From positions 3,707,001-3,771,000 of the forward strand of contig NZ_OOHJ01000018.1 of NCBI RefSeq assembly GCF_900323885.1: DNA of 64,000 nucleotides, in the 5' to 3' direction. Source of the stretch: [Actinomadura] parvosata subsp. kistnae. GTDB lineage: Bacteria; Actinomycetota; Actinomycetes; Streptosporangiales; Streptosporangiaceae. Below, piece after piece: positions 50,530 through 59,334 of the stretch. The notes under the pieces were generated by a model that saw only the letters and a list, made by a program, of their open reading frames with translations, had not been told where the DNA came from and made no database searches. Numbering within the stretch: the stretch's first letter is position 1; each line of letters starts with the position of its first letter. The position numbers and the translations under genes are program-made.

Positions 50530-52151
50530 CCGACAGCTCACGCCTGCGCCGGTTGACGGTGCACGGCTGGTTCATCGTGCTGATCGCGGCCTTCACCATC
50601 GTGATCGCGGTCTGCGGCGTGGTCGGCGCGGTCATGATCGACCGGACGAGCAGTCTGTCCGACGAGCTGACCACGCGCATCTCGCCGGCCTCGATCGAGG
50701 CGGCCCAGATGCAGAAGGCGCTGATCGACCAGGAGACCGGCGTCCGGGGCTTCCTGCTGACCGGCCGGCAGGAGTTCCTGCAGCCGTACGCGGAGGGCGT
50801 GACCGCCGAGCGGCGCAGCCGCGCGCAGGTGACCGCGCACCTCGCCGGACGGCCCGATCTCCTCGCCGAGCTGAAATCCATCAGCGGCAAGGCCGCCGCC
50901 TGGCGCCGGGAGTACGCCGACCCCATGATCGCCGAGCGGCGCGACGACGGCACCGTCCCCGCGGCGCGGGTGGAGGCGGGCAAGCAGGCGTTCGACGAGA
51001 TCAGGGTGCTGCTCGAACGGCAGAACGCCCTGCTCAGGCAGCTCCGCGACACCTCGCGGGCCGACCTGGCGCGGGCCGAGAAGGTGCGCAACTGGGCCTT
51101 CCTCGCCATGCTCGTGCTGTTCCCGCTGGCCATGGTGGGCATGGCGGTGTTGCTGCGCCGAGCGGTCGGCCGGCCGCTCGACGAGCTGCGCACGGCCTCC
51201 CGCCAGATCGCGGCCGGCGAGTTCGACCACGCCATCCCGGCCAGGGGCCCGGCCGACATCCGCGAGGTCGCCCAGGACGTCGACCTGATGCGCGTACGGA
51301 TCGTGCAGGCCCTCGGCGACTCGCACCGCCAGCAGGTGCTGCTGCGCGACCAGGCCGCCGACCTCGACGCGCAGGCCGTGGAGCTGCGCCGCTCGAACGC
51401 CGAGCTGGAGCAGTTCGCGTACGTGGCCTCGCACGACCTCCAGGAGCCGCTGCGCAAGGTCGCCACCTTCTGCCAGCTCCTGGAGAAGCGGTACGGCGAG
51501 GTGCTGGACGAGCGCGGCAAGCAGTACATCCGCTTCGCCGTGGACGGCGCCACCCGCATGCAGGTCCTCATCAACGACCTGCTGCGCTTCTCGCGCGTGG
51601 GCCGGGTGTACGACGACCGCGAGCCCGTCGAGCTGGAGGAGACGCTCGACAAGGTGCTCGACGACCTCTCGACTCCCATCGAGGAGTCCGGCGCCCGCTT
51701 CGAACGCCCCGACAAGCTGCCCACCGTCGTCGGGGACCCCACGATGCTGCGCCTGCTCTGGCAGAACCTCATCAGCAACGCCATCAAGTTCCGCGACCCG
51801 AGCCGTGAGCCGCTGATCCGCGTCGGCTGCGAGCAGGGGCCGGACGGGTGGGAATTCTCCGTGTCGGACAACGGGATCGGCGTGGAGCCCGAGTTCGCCG
51901 ATAAGATCTTCGTCATCTTCCAGCGCCTGCACAGCCGCGAGCAGTACAGCGGCACCGGCATCGGCCTGGCGATGTGCAAGAAGATCGTCGAGAACCACGG
52001 CGGCAGGATCTGGCTGGACACCGGCTACACCGGCGGCGCCCGGCTCTGCTTCACCCTGCCAGTCACCCAGCCGGCCACCCAGCCGGCCACCCAGCCCGCC
52101 GCCGACCCGCCACCCGATCCCGGGCCCGACCACGAAGGAACCAGCTCATGA
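50526..52151 (+). CDS. CHASE3-HAMP sensor histidine kinase
   Basis: 541 residues from ATG 50526. The first membrane helix (WFIVLIAAFTIVIAVCGVVGAV) is followed by a CHASE3 domain (about 40-180, QETGVRGFLLTGRQEFLQPY), a second helix (AFLAMLVLFPLAMVGMAVLL), HAMP, then HisKA with phospho-His303 (FAYVASHDLQEPLRKVATF) and HATPase (NLISNAIKF, DNGIGVEPEFADKIF, YSGTGIGLAMCKKIVENHGG). The C-terminus is a Pro-Ala-Thr-Gln repeat. It resembles cyanobacterial phytochrome-type kinases that pair with small Rcp1 receivers like the next gene. Ligand unknown. Confidence 0.94.
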   Translation: MTDSSRLRRLTVHGWFIVLIAAFTIVIAVCGVVGAVMIDRTSSLSDELTTRISPASIEAAQMQKALIDQETGVRGFLLTGRQEFLQPYAEGVTAERRSRAQVTAHLAGRPDLLAELKSISGKAAAWRREYADPMIAERRDDGTVPAARVEAGKQAFDEIRVLLERQNALLRQLRDTSRADLARAEKVRNWAFLAMLVLFPLAMVGMAVLLRRAVGRPLDELRTASRQIAAGEFDHAIPARGPADIREVAQDVDLMRVRIVQALGDSHRQQVLLRDQAADLDAQAVELRRSNAELEQFAYVASHDLQEPLRKVATFCQLLEKRYGEVLDERGKQYIRFAVDGATRMQVLINDLLRFSRVGRVYDDREPVELEETLDKVLDDLSTPIEESGARFERPDKLPTVVGDPTMLRLLWQNLISNAIKFRDPSREPLIRVGCEQGPDGWEFSVSDNGIGVEPEFADKIFVIFQRLHSREQYSGTGIGLAMCKKIVENHGGRIWLDTGYTGGARLCFTLPVTQPATQPATQPAADPPPDPGPDHEGTSS

Positions 52152-52615
52152 CGACGGGGCAACCCATCGAAGTCCTCCTCGTCGAGGACGACCCCGGTGA
52201 CGAGCTCATCACGCGCGAGGCGTTCGAGGACAACAAGATCCGCAACAACCTGCACGTCGTCAGGGACGGCCTGGAGGCGCTGGACTTCGTCTACCGGCGC
52301 AACGCCTACGCCGGCGCGCCCCGCCCCGACCTGATCCTGCTCGACCTCAACCTGCCCAAGTACGACGGCCGGCAGGTGCTGGAGCAGATCAAGGGCGACC
52401 CGGAGCTGCGCTCGATCCCCGTCGTCGTGCTCACCACCTCCTCGGCGGAGGAGGACATCCTGCGCAGCTACGAGCTGTTCGCGAACGCGTACGTCAGTAA
52501 GCCCGTCGATCTCGACCGCTTCATGGCCGTCATCCGGCAGATCGACGAGTTCTTCGTCACGGTGGTGCGGCTACCGGGGCGGGCGCGGGCGTACGGCGGG
52601 GACGACGGCCTCTAG
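52148..52615 (+). CDS. Rcp1-like single-domain response regulator
   Basis: 155 residues. IEVLLVEDDPGDELITREAF, Asp66 in LILLDLNLPKYDGRQVLEQIK, VLTTSSAEEDI and NAYVSKPVDLDRF are the receiver's active site. Only a short C-terminal tail, so it is a stand-alone carrier of phosphate. ATGA overlap with the kinase. Its stop overlaps by 4 bases the stop of the convergent membrane protein. The family is usually the direct partner of CHASE3/phytochrome kinases. Confidence 0.94.
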   Translation: MTTGQPIEVLLVEDDPGDELITREAFEDNKIRNNLHVVRDGLEALDFVYRRNAYAGAPRPDLILLDLNLPKYDGRQVLEQIKGDPELRSIPVVVLTTSSAEEDILRSYELFANAYVSKPVDLDRFMAVIRQIDEFFVTVVRLPGRARAYGGDDGL

Positions 52616-54195
52616 CCCGGCTCCTCGGGATCGAGGGGCTCGGACTTGGACACCACGAGCGGCTCGGCCTCCGCTTCCTCAGGCGCAGGCTCCGGCTCCG
52701 GCTCCGGCTCGGGCCCAGGCTCGGGTGTGGCTTCGGGTGCGGGCTCGGGTGCGGGGATGGCCGGGCGGCGCCGCAAGCGTCGCCGCAGCCCCTGGCCCCC
52801 CTCGGCCGACAGCCGCGCCAGGCTCCCCAGGAACAGCGGCAGCAGCAACGCCCCCACGAAGATCGGCGAGGCCATGTAACGGAAGTCCTGCGCCGAGATG
52901 TTGGCCAGCACGGCGAGCTGCTGCCCCGCCACCACGGCCGCCACCCCCAGCACGTACCGGTTGCGCAGCGCCCACGCCGCCAGCACCACCGCCAGGTACG
53001 ACAGGTACGCCCACGCGGCCCCCCGCCACAGCACCCAGTCCCACTCGGGCGTCAGCGCCCCGGTCAGCCACGGGTCGGCGACCCGGTTCAGCTCCATGGA
53101 CAGCGGCCGCAGCGAGAACACCCACCGCCCGGGGAAGTCGGCCACCTTGTACGGCCCCACGTACGTGTCGGCGCTGGGCCGCCGTGACAGCCGGTAGGTC
53201 ATCCCCCCGGTCGCGGAGGTGTCCTGGGCCGGCCGCCACGCGATCGACCCGCGGCACAGGCGGGCGTCCACGACCAGCCGCGGCTCGGTGACGAGCAGCC
53301 GCTGCCACAGCTCCAGCAGCTCGCTCGCGTGCAGGTCGGCCTGCTGCCAGCTGAAGTCCTTGCGCCAGATCAGCGGGTTGATCGTGTAGCAGGTGCCGCC
53401 CTCCCACCACCGCTTGATCGGCGCCACGGCCGCCATGAGGCTGATGTCGTGCGGGGTGAACAGGTCGGGCCGCTGCCGGTAGACGACCGCGATGTCCCCG
53501 TACGCGGTGTGGTAGACGTACGTCTTCGACGGCGCCACGATGCCGAACTGCGGGAAGACCGCGTTCGAGAGCACGAGCGGCAGGGCGGCGGCGAGCGTGC
53601 CGGCCAGCAGTAGCCGGATCCGCGCGCGGGGGATGAGCACCACGAGCGCCAGCACGGCCACGCCCGCGACGAGGAAGCCGTTCGCGCGGAACAGCCCGAG
53701 CGCCACGAACAGCAGCGCGAGCCCGGCCAGCGCGGGCGCGCCGACGGAGCGCCGGGCGGCGATCCGCGCGCACACGCCCGCGATGGCGACGGCGCAGATC
53801 GTGAACGGCACGTCCTTCCACAGCGTCACCGTGAACGCGCCCACCGGCGGCGCCAGCGGCATCAGCACGGCCACGACGGTCGTCAGCAGCTTCGGCGCGC
53901 CCAGCGCCTTGAGCGACTGCGCCAGGTACGTCAGCGCCCCCGCCATGGCCGTGGTCTGCGCGAACGTGACGGCGCCCAGGTCACCGGTCTTGGTGAAGCT
54001 CAGCCACACCAGCGCGTCGTAGAGCACCGAGTGGTCGCTCACCCAGGGCCCGACCATCGTGTGGCTGAGGTAGAGCACCGAGTCGCGGCTGAACAGACCG
54101 GGATAGAGCGCCGCCCACCAGCAGCCGAGCACGGCCTGGACGATCAGGAAGGTCGCCAGCGCGACCCAGGGCCTGCGCCTGGTGTCTCTCCCCAT
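52612..54195 (-). CDS. multipass membrane protein, GT-C glycosyltransferase-like
   Basis: 527 residues with about 10-12 predicted helices (LATFLIVQAVLGCWWAALY, AFTVTLWKDVPFTICAVAI, LAGTLAAALPLVL, VLGVAAVVAGQQLAVL). It has FSRDSVLYLSHTMVG and an extracytoplasmic loop with paired cysteines (CYTINPLIWRKDFSW). The layout suggests a polyprenyl-linked sugar transferase of the GT-C or DUF6020 type, but a canonical DD motif is not seen. The C-terminus is a long Glu-Pro repeat. Same strand as, and following, the deacetylase gene. Confidence 0.75.
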   Translation of the reverse strand: MGRDTRRRPWVALATFLIVQAVLGCWWAALYPGLFSRDSVLYLSHTMVGPWVSDHSVLYDALVWLSFTKTGDLGAVTFAQTTAMAGALTYLAQSLKALGAPKLLTTVVAVLMPLAPPVGAFTVTLWKDVPFTICAVAIAGVCARIAARRSVGAPALAGLALLFVALGLFRANGFLVAGVAVLALVVLIPRARIRLLLAGTLAAALPLVLSNAVFPQFGIVAPSKTYVYHTAYGDIAVVYRQRPDLFTPHDISLMAAVAPIKRWWEGGTCYTINPLIWRKDFSWQQADLHASELLELWQRLLVTEPRLVVDARLCRGSIAWRPAQDTSATGGMTYRLSRRPSADTYVGPYKVADFPGRWVFSLRPLSMELNRVADPWLTGALTPEWDWVLWRGAAWAYLSYLAVVLAAWALRNRYVLGVAAVVAGQQLAVLANISAQDFRYMASPIFVGALLLPLFLGSLARLSAEGGQGLRRRLRRRPAIPAPEPAPEATPEPGPEPEPEPEPAPEEAEAEPLVVSKSEPLDPEEPG

Positions 54196-54225
54196 GGTCC
54201 CATTCCCGAGCAGAGGGGGAACCGG

Positions 54226-54915
54226 TCAGAAGTAGCTCTGCCCAGGTGTCGGTCCGTTGCCGCGCAGCAGCGTGGGCACCGTGACGAGGTGGTAGCCGCG
54301 CTTCTTGAGCTCTTTGAGGATCTCCGGCATGACCTGCACCGTCTGCGGCACCACGTCGTGCATGAGGATCACGCCGTCGCGCTTGGCCTGCTTGAGGACG
54401 GTCGCCTTGATCTTCTTGGTGTCGCGCAGGCTCCAGTCGAGGGTGGTGTCGGTCCACAGGATCTGCGCCAGCTCGGTCTGGCCCGCCAGCCCGAGCACCC
54501 GCTCGTCCGTCTGCCCGTACGGCGGGCGGAACATCACCGGCCGCCGCCCCGTGACCTCGCCGATCACGTCTTGGGTGACCTTGAGCTCGTCGAGGATGTC
54601 GTTGTCGGAGTGGGCGGGCAGCGAGGCGTGCGAGTAGGTGTGGTTGCCGATCGCGTGCCCCCGCGCGGCGATCTGCCTGGCCACCTCGGGCCGCTCCTCC
54701 ACCCGCTTGCCCACGAGGAAGAACGTGGCCTTGGCGCCCGCCTTCGCGAGCGTCTTGAGCAGGGCGGGGGTGTACTTGCCCGGCCCGTCGTCGAACGTCA
54801 GCGCCAGGCACTTGACGCGGGCGCAGTCGACGGCGGCGCTCTGGGCCGCCTGGGCGGGCATGGCGGGCATGGAGGTCAAGGCCAGCGAGGCCGCGAGGAG
54901 GGCTTGAATCACCAC
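54226..54915 (-). CDS. secreted polysaccharide deacetylase (NodB fold)
   Basis: 229 residues. N-terminal signal peptide (VIQALLAASLALTSMPAMPAQA). NodB motifs: ALTFDDGPGKYTP with the catalytic and metal Asp, GNHTYSHASLPA with the metal histidines, FRPPYGQTDERV, WTDTTLDW, and ILMHDVVPQT. It removes acetyl groups from a surface or wall polysaccharide. In this cluster it may act on the product of the glycosyltransferases encoded before it. Confidence 0.92.
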   Translation of the reverse strand: MVIQALLAASLALTSMPAMPAQAAQSAAVDCARVKCLALTFDDGPGKYTPALLKTLAKAGAKATFFLVGKRVEERPEVARQIAARGHAIGNHTYSHASLPAHSDNDILDELKVTQDVIGEVTGRRPVMFRPPYGQTDERVLGLAGQTELAQILWTDTTLDWSLRDTKKIKATVLKQAKRDGVILMHDVVPQTVQVMPEILKELKKRGYHLVTVPTLLRGNGPTPGQSYF

Positions 54916-54970
54916 AAAGCAAAGCCTAGAGGCAACCCCGCCCGCCCATGCGTGCCCGTACGTCTCGTTC

Positions 54971-55050
54971 TGGGTACCGTTACCGGTTCAGCCTGGCCCG
55001 CAGGAATCGCTGGGTACCGTTACCGGTTGAGCCTGGCCCGCAGGAACAGC
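54971..55050. repeat. 40-bp tandem duplication of the methyltransferase 3' end
   Basis: Two copies, 54971-55010 and 55011-55050, each beginning TGGGTACCGTTACCGGTT. The inner copy holds the last codons and stop of the methyltransferase; the outer copy repeats it between that gene and the deacetylase with three substitutions. Confidence 0.85.
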
Positions 55051-55721
55051 GTCACGCCCTTGAGCGACTTGACCGGCAGATACCGCTCGGCGCAGACGAC
55101 CGCCGACAGGCCCGCGTTCAGCAGCAGCGGGGTCCTGCGCAGGTCGCTGCCGCCGGTGGAGCGGCGCCGGTGGCGGGCCACGAGGGGGCGCAGGAGCACG
55201 TTCCAGCTCCACAGGCGGTCGATGGTCAGGCCGGCCTTCTCGACGACGACGGTGAGCGAGTCGCGGCCGTAGCGGCGTACGTGGCCGACGGCGTCGTCGT
55301 GCGGCGACCACAGCGACATGTCGCACGGCACCGCGATCAGCGCGTGCCCGCCCGGGGCGAGCACGCGGGCGATCTCCTCGGTGACGAGGTGGTCCTCGCG
55401 GATGTGCTCCAGCACGTCGAACGCGGTCACCAGGCTCACGCTCGACGTCTCGAACGGCAGCGCCCGCGCGTCGGCCCGGACCGCCTTGAGCCCGCGCCGC
55501 CTGGCCGTCTCCACCGCGGTCTCGCAGTGGTCGGTCGCGGTGGCGTCCCAGCCCGCCTCGACCAGCACCTGGGTGTTGCCGCCGCCGGCGGCGCCGACGT
55601 CGAGCGCCCGCCCGGGCCGGCCCAGCGCGCGCACCTCCCTGCGCAGGATGGCGCGGCGCTCCCGGTACCACCAGTGGGTGTCCTCGAGCGCGATCAGGCG
55701 GCGGAGCTCAGTGGTTTCCAT
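55020..55721 (-). CDS. class I SAM-dependent methyltransferase
   Basis: 233 residues. GRALDVGAAGGGNTQVLVEAG is SAM motif I, ATDHCETAVETARRRGLKAVRADA motif II, SLVTAFDVLEHIREDHLV motif III, and LAPGGHALIAVPCDMSLWS motif IV. This Methyltransf_11/UbiE-like type often acts on sugars or lipid carriers in glycan clusters. The GT2 gene ends 4 bases before its start. Acceptor unknown. Confidence 0.88.
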   Translation of the reverse strand: METTELRRLIALEDTHWWYRERRAILRREVRALGRPGRALDVGAAGGGNTQVLVEAGWDATATDHCETAVETARRRGLKAVRADARALPFETSSVSLVTAFDVLEHIREDHLVTEEIARVLAPGGHALIAVPCDMSLWSPHDDAVGHVRRYGRDSLTVVVEKAGLTIDRLWSWNVLLRPLVARHRRRSTGGSDLRRTPLLLNAGLSAVVCAERYLPVKSLKGVTLFLRARLNR

Positions 55722-55725
55722 CGTG

Positions 55726-56871
55726 TCAGTTCCTTGTCCGGGTGAAGACCCAGCGGAGCAGGGCGAGCAGGCAGTACGTGGCCGCGACGGCGCCCGACTC
55801 GGGCACGGCGCCGCCGGCGGGCACGCCGAGCACGGCCGCGGTGGTGAGGGCGTACAGGAGCGCGAACCGGGCCGCGGTGTGGAAGGCCGACCGGCGACGG
55901 GCCGTGACGTTGACGAACGCGGCCAGAAAGAGCGCGCCGAGGTTCGTCGTCACCGGTGACCACATTTCTCGTAACGTGAAATAGGCCAGCGCGTGCGTGA
56001 TTCCGGGAATCAGCCCGATAAGCGCGGAGATATCGGAAATGGGGTGGGTGAGCACCGCGTCCGGATGCGCGGGCGCCGGCTCGGCCCTGCGCACCCGCAC
56101 CCGCGCCCGTCCCGTGCCCATCGTCCAGGCGACCCTGGCCAGGCCCTTCAGGTCGTCCACGGCCGTCCTGACCACCCGCACCCGCGAGTCGCCGTCCTCG
56201 ATCCAGTCGACCGGCACCTCGTGCACGCGCAGGCCGTTGTGCTCGGCGAGCAGCAGCAGCTCGGTGTCGAAGAACCAGGAGTCGTCGCCGACCTTGCGCA
56301 GCAGCGGCCGGACCACGTCGGCTCTGGCCGCCTTGAACCCGCACTGCGCGTCGCTGAACCGCACCCCGAACCCGTGCCGCAGCAGCGCGTTGTAGCCACG
56401 CGACACCACCTCGCGGCGCAGCGACCTGCGGGTGCGCGCGCCGGGCGCCAGTCGGGTGCCGACCGCGATCTCGGAGTGGCCGCCGGCCACCGCCGCCACC
56501 AGCGGGAACAGCGCGCCGAGATCCGTGGACAGGTCCACGTCCATGTACGCCACGACGTCGGCAGGGCTGTCCTGCCAGGCCGCCCGCAGCGCCGCGCCCC
56601 GGCCGCGGATCTCCAGCCGCCGGGCGTACACGTGGGGGAGCTCCCCGGCCAGGGCGGTGGCGAGCGGCCAGGTGGCGTCGGTGCTGCCGTTGTCCACGAT
56701 CGTGATCCGCCACGGCAGCGGGAACCCGGCCTCCAGGTAGCGGGCCAGCGTGCGGACGCAGCCCGGCAGCGCGCGCTCCTCGTTCAGCACGGGGATGACG
56801 ATGTCCACGCTGGCCAGAGCGGTGGAGGCGAGCACGCCGGGGCTCGGCTCCATGGCGGCGCGCGTGTCCAT
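55726..56871 (-). CDS. GT2 family glycosyltransferase with C-terminal membrane helices
   Basis: 381 residues, dolichyl-phosphate-sugar-synthase-like. VDIVIPVLNEERALPGC, VAYMDVDLSTDLGAL (metal DxD) and DAQCGFKAARADV are the GT2 signatures; VDWIEDGDSRVRVVRTAVDDLKG closes the domain. The last about 110 residues hold three to four helices (IGLIPGITHALAYF, LGALFLAAFVNV, FALLYALTTAAVL), a GtrA-like part. Such enzymes put a sugar on polyprenyl phosphate for GT-C enzymes. ATG 56853 is an alternative start. Confidence 0.9.
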   Translation of the reverse strand: MDTRAAMEPSPGVLASTALASVDIVIPVLNEERALPGCVRTLARYLEAGFPLPWRITIVDNGSTDATWPLATALAGELPHVYARRLEIRGRGAALRAAWQDSPADVVAYMDVDLSTDLGALFPLVAAVAGGHSEIAVGTRLAPGARTRRSLRREVVSRGYNALLRHGFGVRFSDAQCGFKAARADVVRPLLRKVGDDSWFFDTELLLLAEHNGLRVHEVPVDWIEDGDSRVRVVRTAVDDLKGLARVAWTMGTGRARVRVRRAEPAPAHPDAVLTHPISDISALIGLIPGITHALAYFTLREMWSPVTTNLGALFLAAFVNVTARRRSAFHTAARFALLYALTTAAVLGVPAGGAVPESGAVAATYCLLALLRWVFTRTRN

Positions 56872-56979
56872 AGGCTCCCCTGATCTGCTCGTGGCCGTGG
56901 GTCCACGGACATGGTGGTGGGGGAGTCCAGCGGGGCGCGTGCGGCTTTTTACGCTCCATTCCGGGAAGCGGAAGGATCT

Positions 56980-59334
56980 TTACCTTTCCGGGAGCTCGTA
57001 GACGGAAGAGGTGCCGTTCTGAAACCTCAATCGCGCATATTTCCCCAGCTCCGGATTTATGCCGGTAAAAAGCCATTTAACGCCATATTTCTGGGCGAGC
57101 GTGCGGACGTTCGCCGCCGTCGGCGCCCGGAACACCGCGTCGTTCGCCGCCAGCCGCCCCGGATCCGCGAACGGCACCGCCAGGTACGACCGGACGAACG
57201 GCCGCGCCCGCGACAGCGTGCTCTCCGCGTACGCCCAGCCCTCCACCAGCACCCGCCGCTCGCTGAACCCGGACACCCAGAAGTGCCGGCTGTCGCACAC
57301 CTGCCAAAAGTCGTGGCGGCAGTGCAGATCCGTGGCCACCACGTCATCGGGCGAGGAATGCCCGCGCAGCCACCGCCCCGCCTCCAGCGCCCCCTCGGGT
57401 ATCAGCCGCTCCCGCCACTGCGCCGACGGCAGGACGTGCCCGGCCACGTCCCGTACGGACGTGGGCAGCGCGAACCCGGCCAGGACCGCCACGACCGGCA
57501 CGGCCCCCCGCCGGCGCGCCCCCGCGACCACCACCAGAGCTCCCGCCCCGAGCACCAGGTACGGCGCCACCACCCGCTCCAGCGCCCCGCCGAGGAAGCC
57601 CACATGCGCCACCACCAGCGCGGCCACCGCCCCCGTCCCGGCCAGTTTCGCCACCCGAGCCCACGAAGCCCTCGCCGCCGACAGGACACCGCACACGGCG
57701 GCCACCGACAGGTAGGGCCGGGCCGCCTCCAGGAAGTAGAGCTGCGACTCGGCCGGATGCCCGAACACCAGAGTCGCCCCGATGCCCGCCGCCCCGATCC
57801 CCAGCAACAGCAGCACGGCGGGCTCCAGCGCCCGCCGCCCCAGCCCCACGACCCCGCCCCAGACGCAGGCCAGGCAGAACAGGTGGACCCCGGTCAGCAC
57901 CACCAGCGGCGCCGGTGACACCGACGCCAGCTCCGGCATCCCCACGTCCGCCACGGCCCCCCACACCGTCCGCGCGGTCGCGAGAGGCGAGACGCTCATG
58001 CCCTGCGCCCCCCGCCCGAACAGCACGAGCTGGGCGAACAGCAGGCACGCCAGCGTCAGCCCCGCCACCCCCAGCCACCGGCCGGGCACCCGCCGCTCCA
58101 CCACCCACCGCACGGCGATCACCACGAGCAGCCCGGCCAGCAACAACGGCAGGTAGGTGGCCTTCGCCCCGGTGAGCGCCACCAGCAACACGCCCGGCCC
58201 CACCCATATCCGCCCCCCGCTGGTCAGCAGCAGAACCAGGGGTGCGAACAGCAGCGCCCCGAACGTCTGCGTCGGGCTCGTCCAGACCGTGAACATGGAA
58301 CGCGAGCTGAACACCACCTCATCCACCAGCTCCGGGCTGAACAGGAAGTACGTCACCCCCGCGGCGGCGGCCCCCGCCGCCCAGCTCCCGCCCAGCCGCC
58401 TGCCGACCGCCGCCACCAGCACCACCATGGCCGCCGCCATCGGCAGCATGGCCAGCCGGTAGACCAGCGTCACCGGCTCGATCCCGGTCACCCAGCTCGT
58501 CGCGGCCAGATCGGCGTAGACGAACCAGTGGTAGGCCAGCGGCTCACCCAGCACCGCCGGCATGGCCGGCGGCACGTGCTGCTTGACCTCACCGACCAGG
58601 GCCAGGTGGTACGGCAGATCCACGTACCCGGCCTCGACCGGCACCCGGAACTGGAACAGCGCGCTCCACACGACGAGGAACGCCACGATCCCGGCCAGCA
58701 CCCAGGCACACCACACCGGCACCCGCTCGCCGCCCGCTTCCCGCCGCCAGTGCCGCCGCAGCTCCGGCACGCACACGAACGCCCCGATGACCACGACCGG
58801 CGGCACCACGACCAGCAACGGCATCCCCACGGCCCGCGCCGGGATGTAGGCGAGCACCTCGACCGCGTACCCGAGCGCCAGCCCCCCCGCCACCTCCTCG
58901 GCCGCCGCCCACCCCCGCCCGGCCCGGCCTCCCGCACCGCAGTCCGCCCTCGCCCGGCCCCGGCCTCCCGCACGGCAGTCCGCCCTCGCCCGGCAGTCCG
59001 CCCTCGCCCGGCCAGCGCGCGCCACAACAACGTGCCAGGCAGCGCCACCCCGCCCAGCACGTAGGCGGTGAAGGCGCACAGGTCGCGGGCGGAGACCCCA
59101 CACCACAGGAAGGCGGCCACGGCCCCGGCGCACACGAGCGCCACCGGCACCCAGGCCCCCGCCCTGGCGACACGCGCGGCCAGGCCCCCTGCCCCGCCGA
59201 CACCCGCGACCAGGCTCTCCGCCCCGCCGGCACCCGCGGCCAAGCCCCCGCCCCGCCGGCACCCGCGACCAGGCTCTCCACCCCGCCGACACCCGCGGAC
59301 GGGCGAGCGGCCCCCGGGGTACCGCCGGCGTCAT
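56980..59334 (-). CDS. large multipass membrane protein, probable glycosyltransferase, with apparent frameshifts
   Basis: One frame is open from ATG 59334 (ATGA overlap with the luxC stop) to 56980, 784 codons, and codes a normal multipass protein from about residue 145 on: VAGGLALGYAVEVLAYIPARAV, LPYHLALVGEVKQHVPPAM, YLPLLLAGLLVVIAVRW. The residues before that are Arg/Gly-rich nonsense, whereas another frame of the same DNA (59030-59170) reads GAWVPVALVCAGAVAAFLWC and AYVLGGVALPGTLLWRALAG, a normal first membrane pair with almost only G/C third bases. So the original protein needs a shift near 59180-59330 and a return near 58890-58930, both in tandem-repeat DNA. The N-terminus may be broken, or reading may vary by slippage; sequencing error is the other option. 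Confidence 0.7.
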   Translation of the reverse strand: MTPAVPRGPLARPRVSAGWRAWSRVPAGRGLGRGCRRGGEPGRGCRRGRGPGRACRQGGGLGAGGARVRRGRGRLPVVWGLRPRPVRLHRLRAGRGGAAWHVVVARAGRARADCRARADCRAGGRGRARADCGAGGRAGRGWAAAEEVAGGLALGYAVEVLAYIPARAVGMPLLVVVPPVVVIGAFVCVPELRRHWRREAGGERVPVWCAWVLAGIVAFLVVWSALFQFRVPVEAGYVDLPYHLALVGEVKQHVPPAMPAVLGEPLAYHWFVYADLAATSWVTGIEPVTLVYRLAMLPMAAAMVVLVAAVGRRLGGSWAAGAAAAGVTYFLFSPELVDEVVFSSRSMFTVWTSPTQTFGALLFAPLVLLLTSGGRIWVGPGVLLVALTGAKATYLPLLLAGLLVVIAVRWVVERRVPGRWLGVAGLTLACLLFAQLVLFGRGAQGMSVSPLATARTVWGAVADVGMPELASVSPAPLVVLTGVHLFCLACVWGGVVGLGRRALEPAVLLLLGIGAAGIGATLVFGHPAESQLYFLEAARPYLSVAAVCGVLSAARASWARVAKLAGTGAVAALVVAHVGFLGGALERVVAPYLVLGAGALVVVAGARRRGAVPVVAVLAGFALPTSVRDVAGHVLPSAQWRERLIPEGALEAGRWLRGHSSPDDVVATDLHCRHDFWQVCDSRHFWVSGFSERRVLVEGWAYAESTLSRARPFVRSYLAVPFADPGRLAANDAVFRAPTAANVRTLAQKYGVKWLFTGINPELGKYARLRFQNGTSSVYELPER
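58925..59011. repeat. 36-bp and 18-bp tandem duplications inside the membrane protein gene
   Basis: Near-identical 36-bp copies begin CGGCCTCCCGCAC at 58925 and 58961, and CAGTCCGCCCTCGCCCGG occurs twice in succession at 58976 and 58994. Next to them lie a C7 run (58882-58888) and a G/C-only stretch where the reading frame must return. Confidence 0.75.
59153..59297. repeat. five-copy 29/30-bp tandem repeat at the start of the membrane protein gene
   Basis: On the minus strand the units begin CGCGGGTGTCGGCGGGG or a variant; four are 30, 29, 30 and 30 bases long and a fifth is partial. The 29-base copy is one possible source of a frame change between the start codon and the first membrane helix. 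Confidence 0.75.

Noticed and set aside
47746..50541. A 931-codon minus-strand frame.
   Set aside because: It runs antisense to the TPR-like protein and the receiver-PP2C gene, both with better codon bias and motifs.
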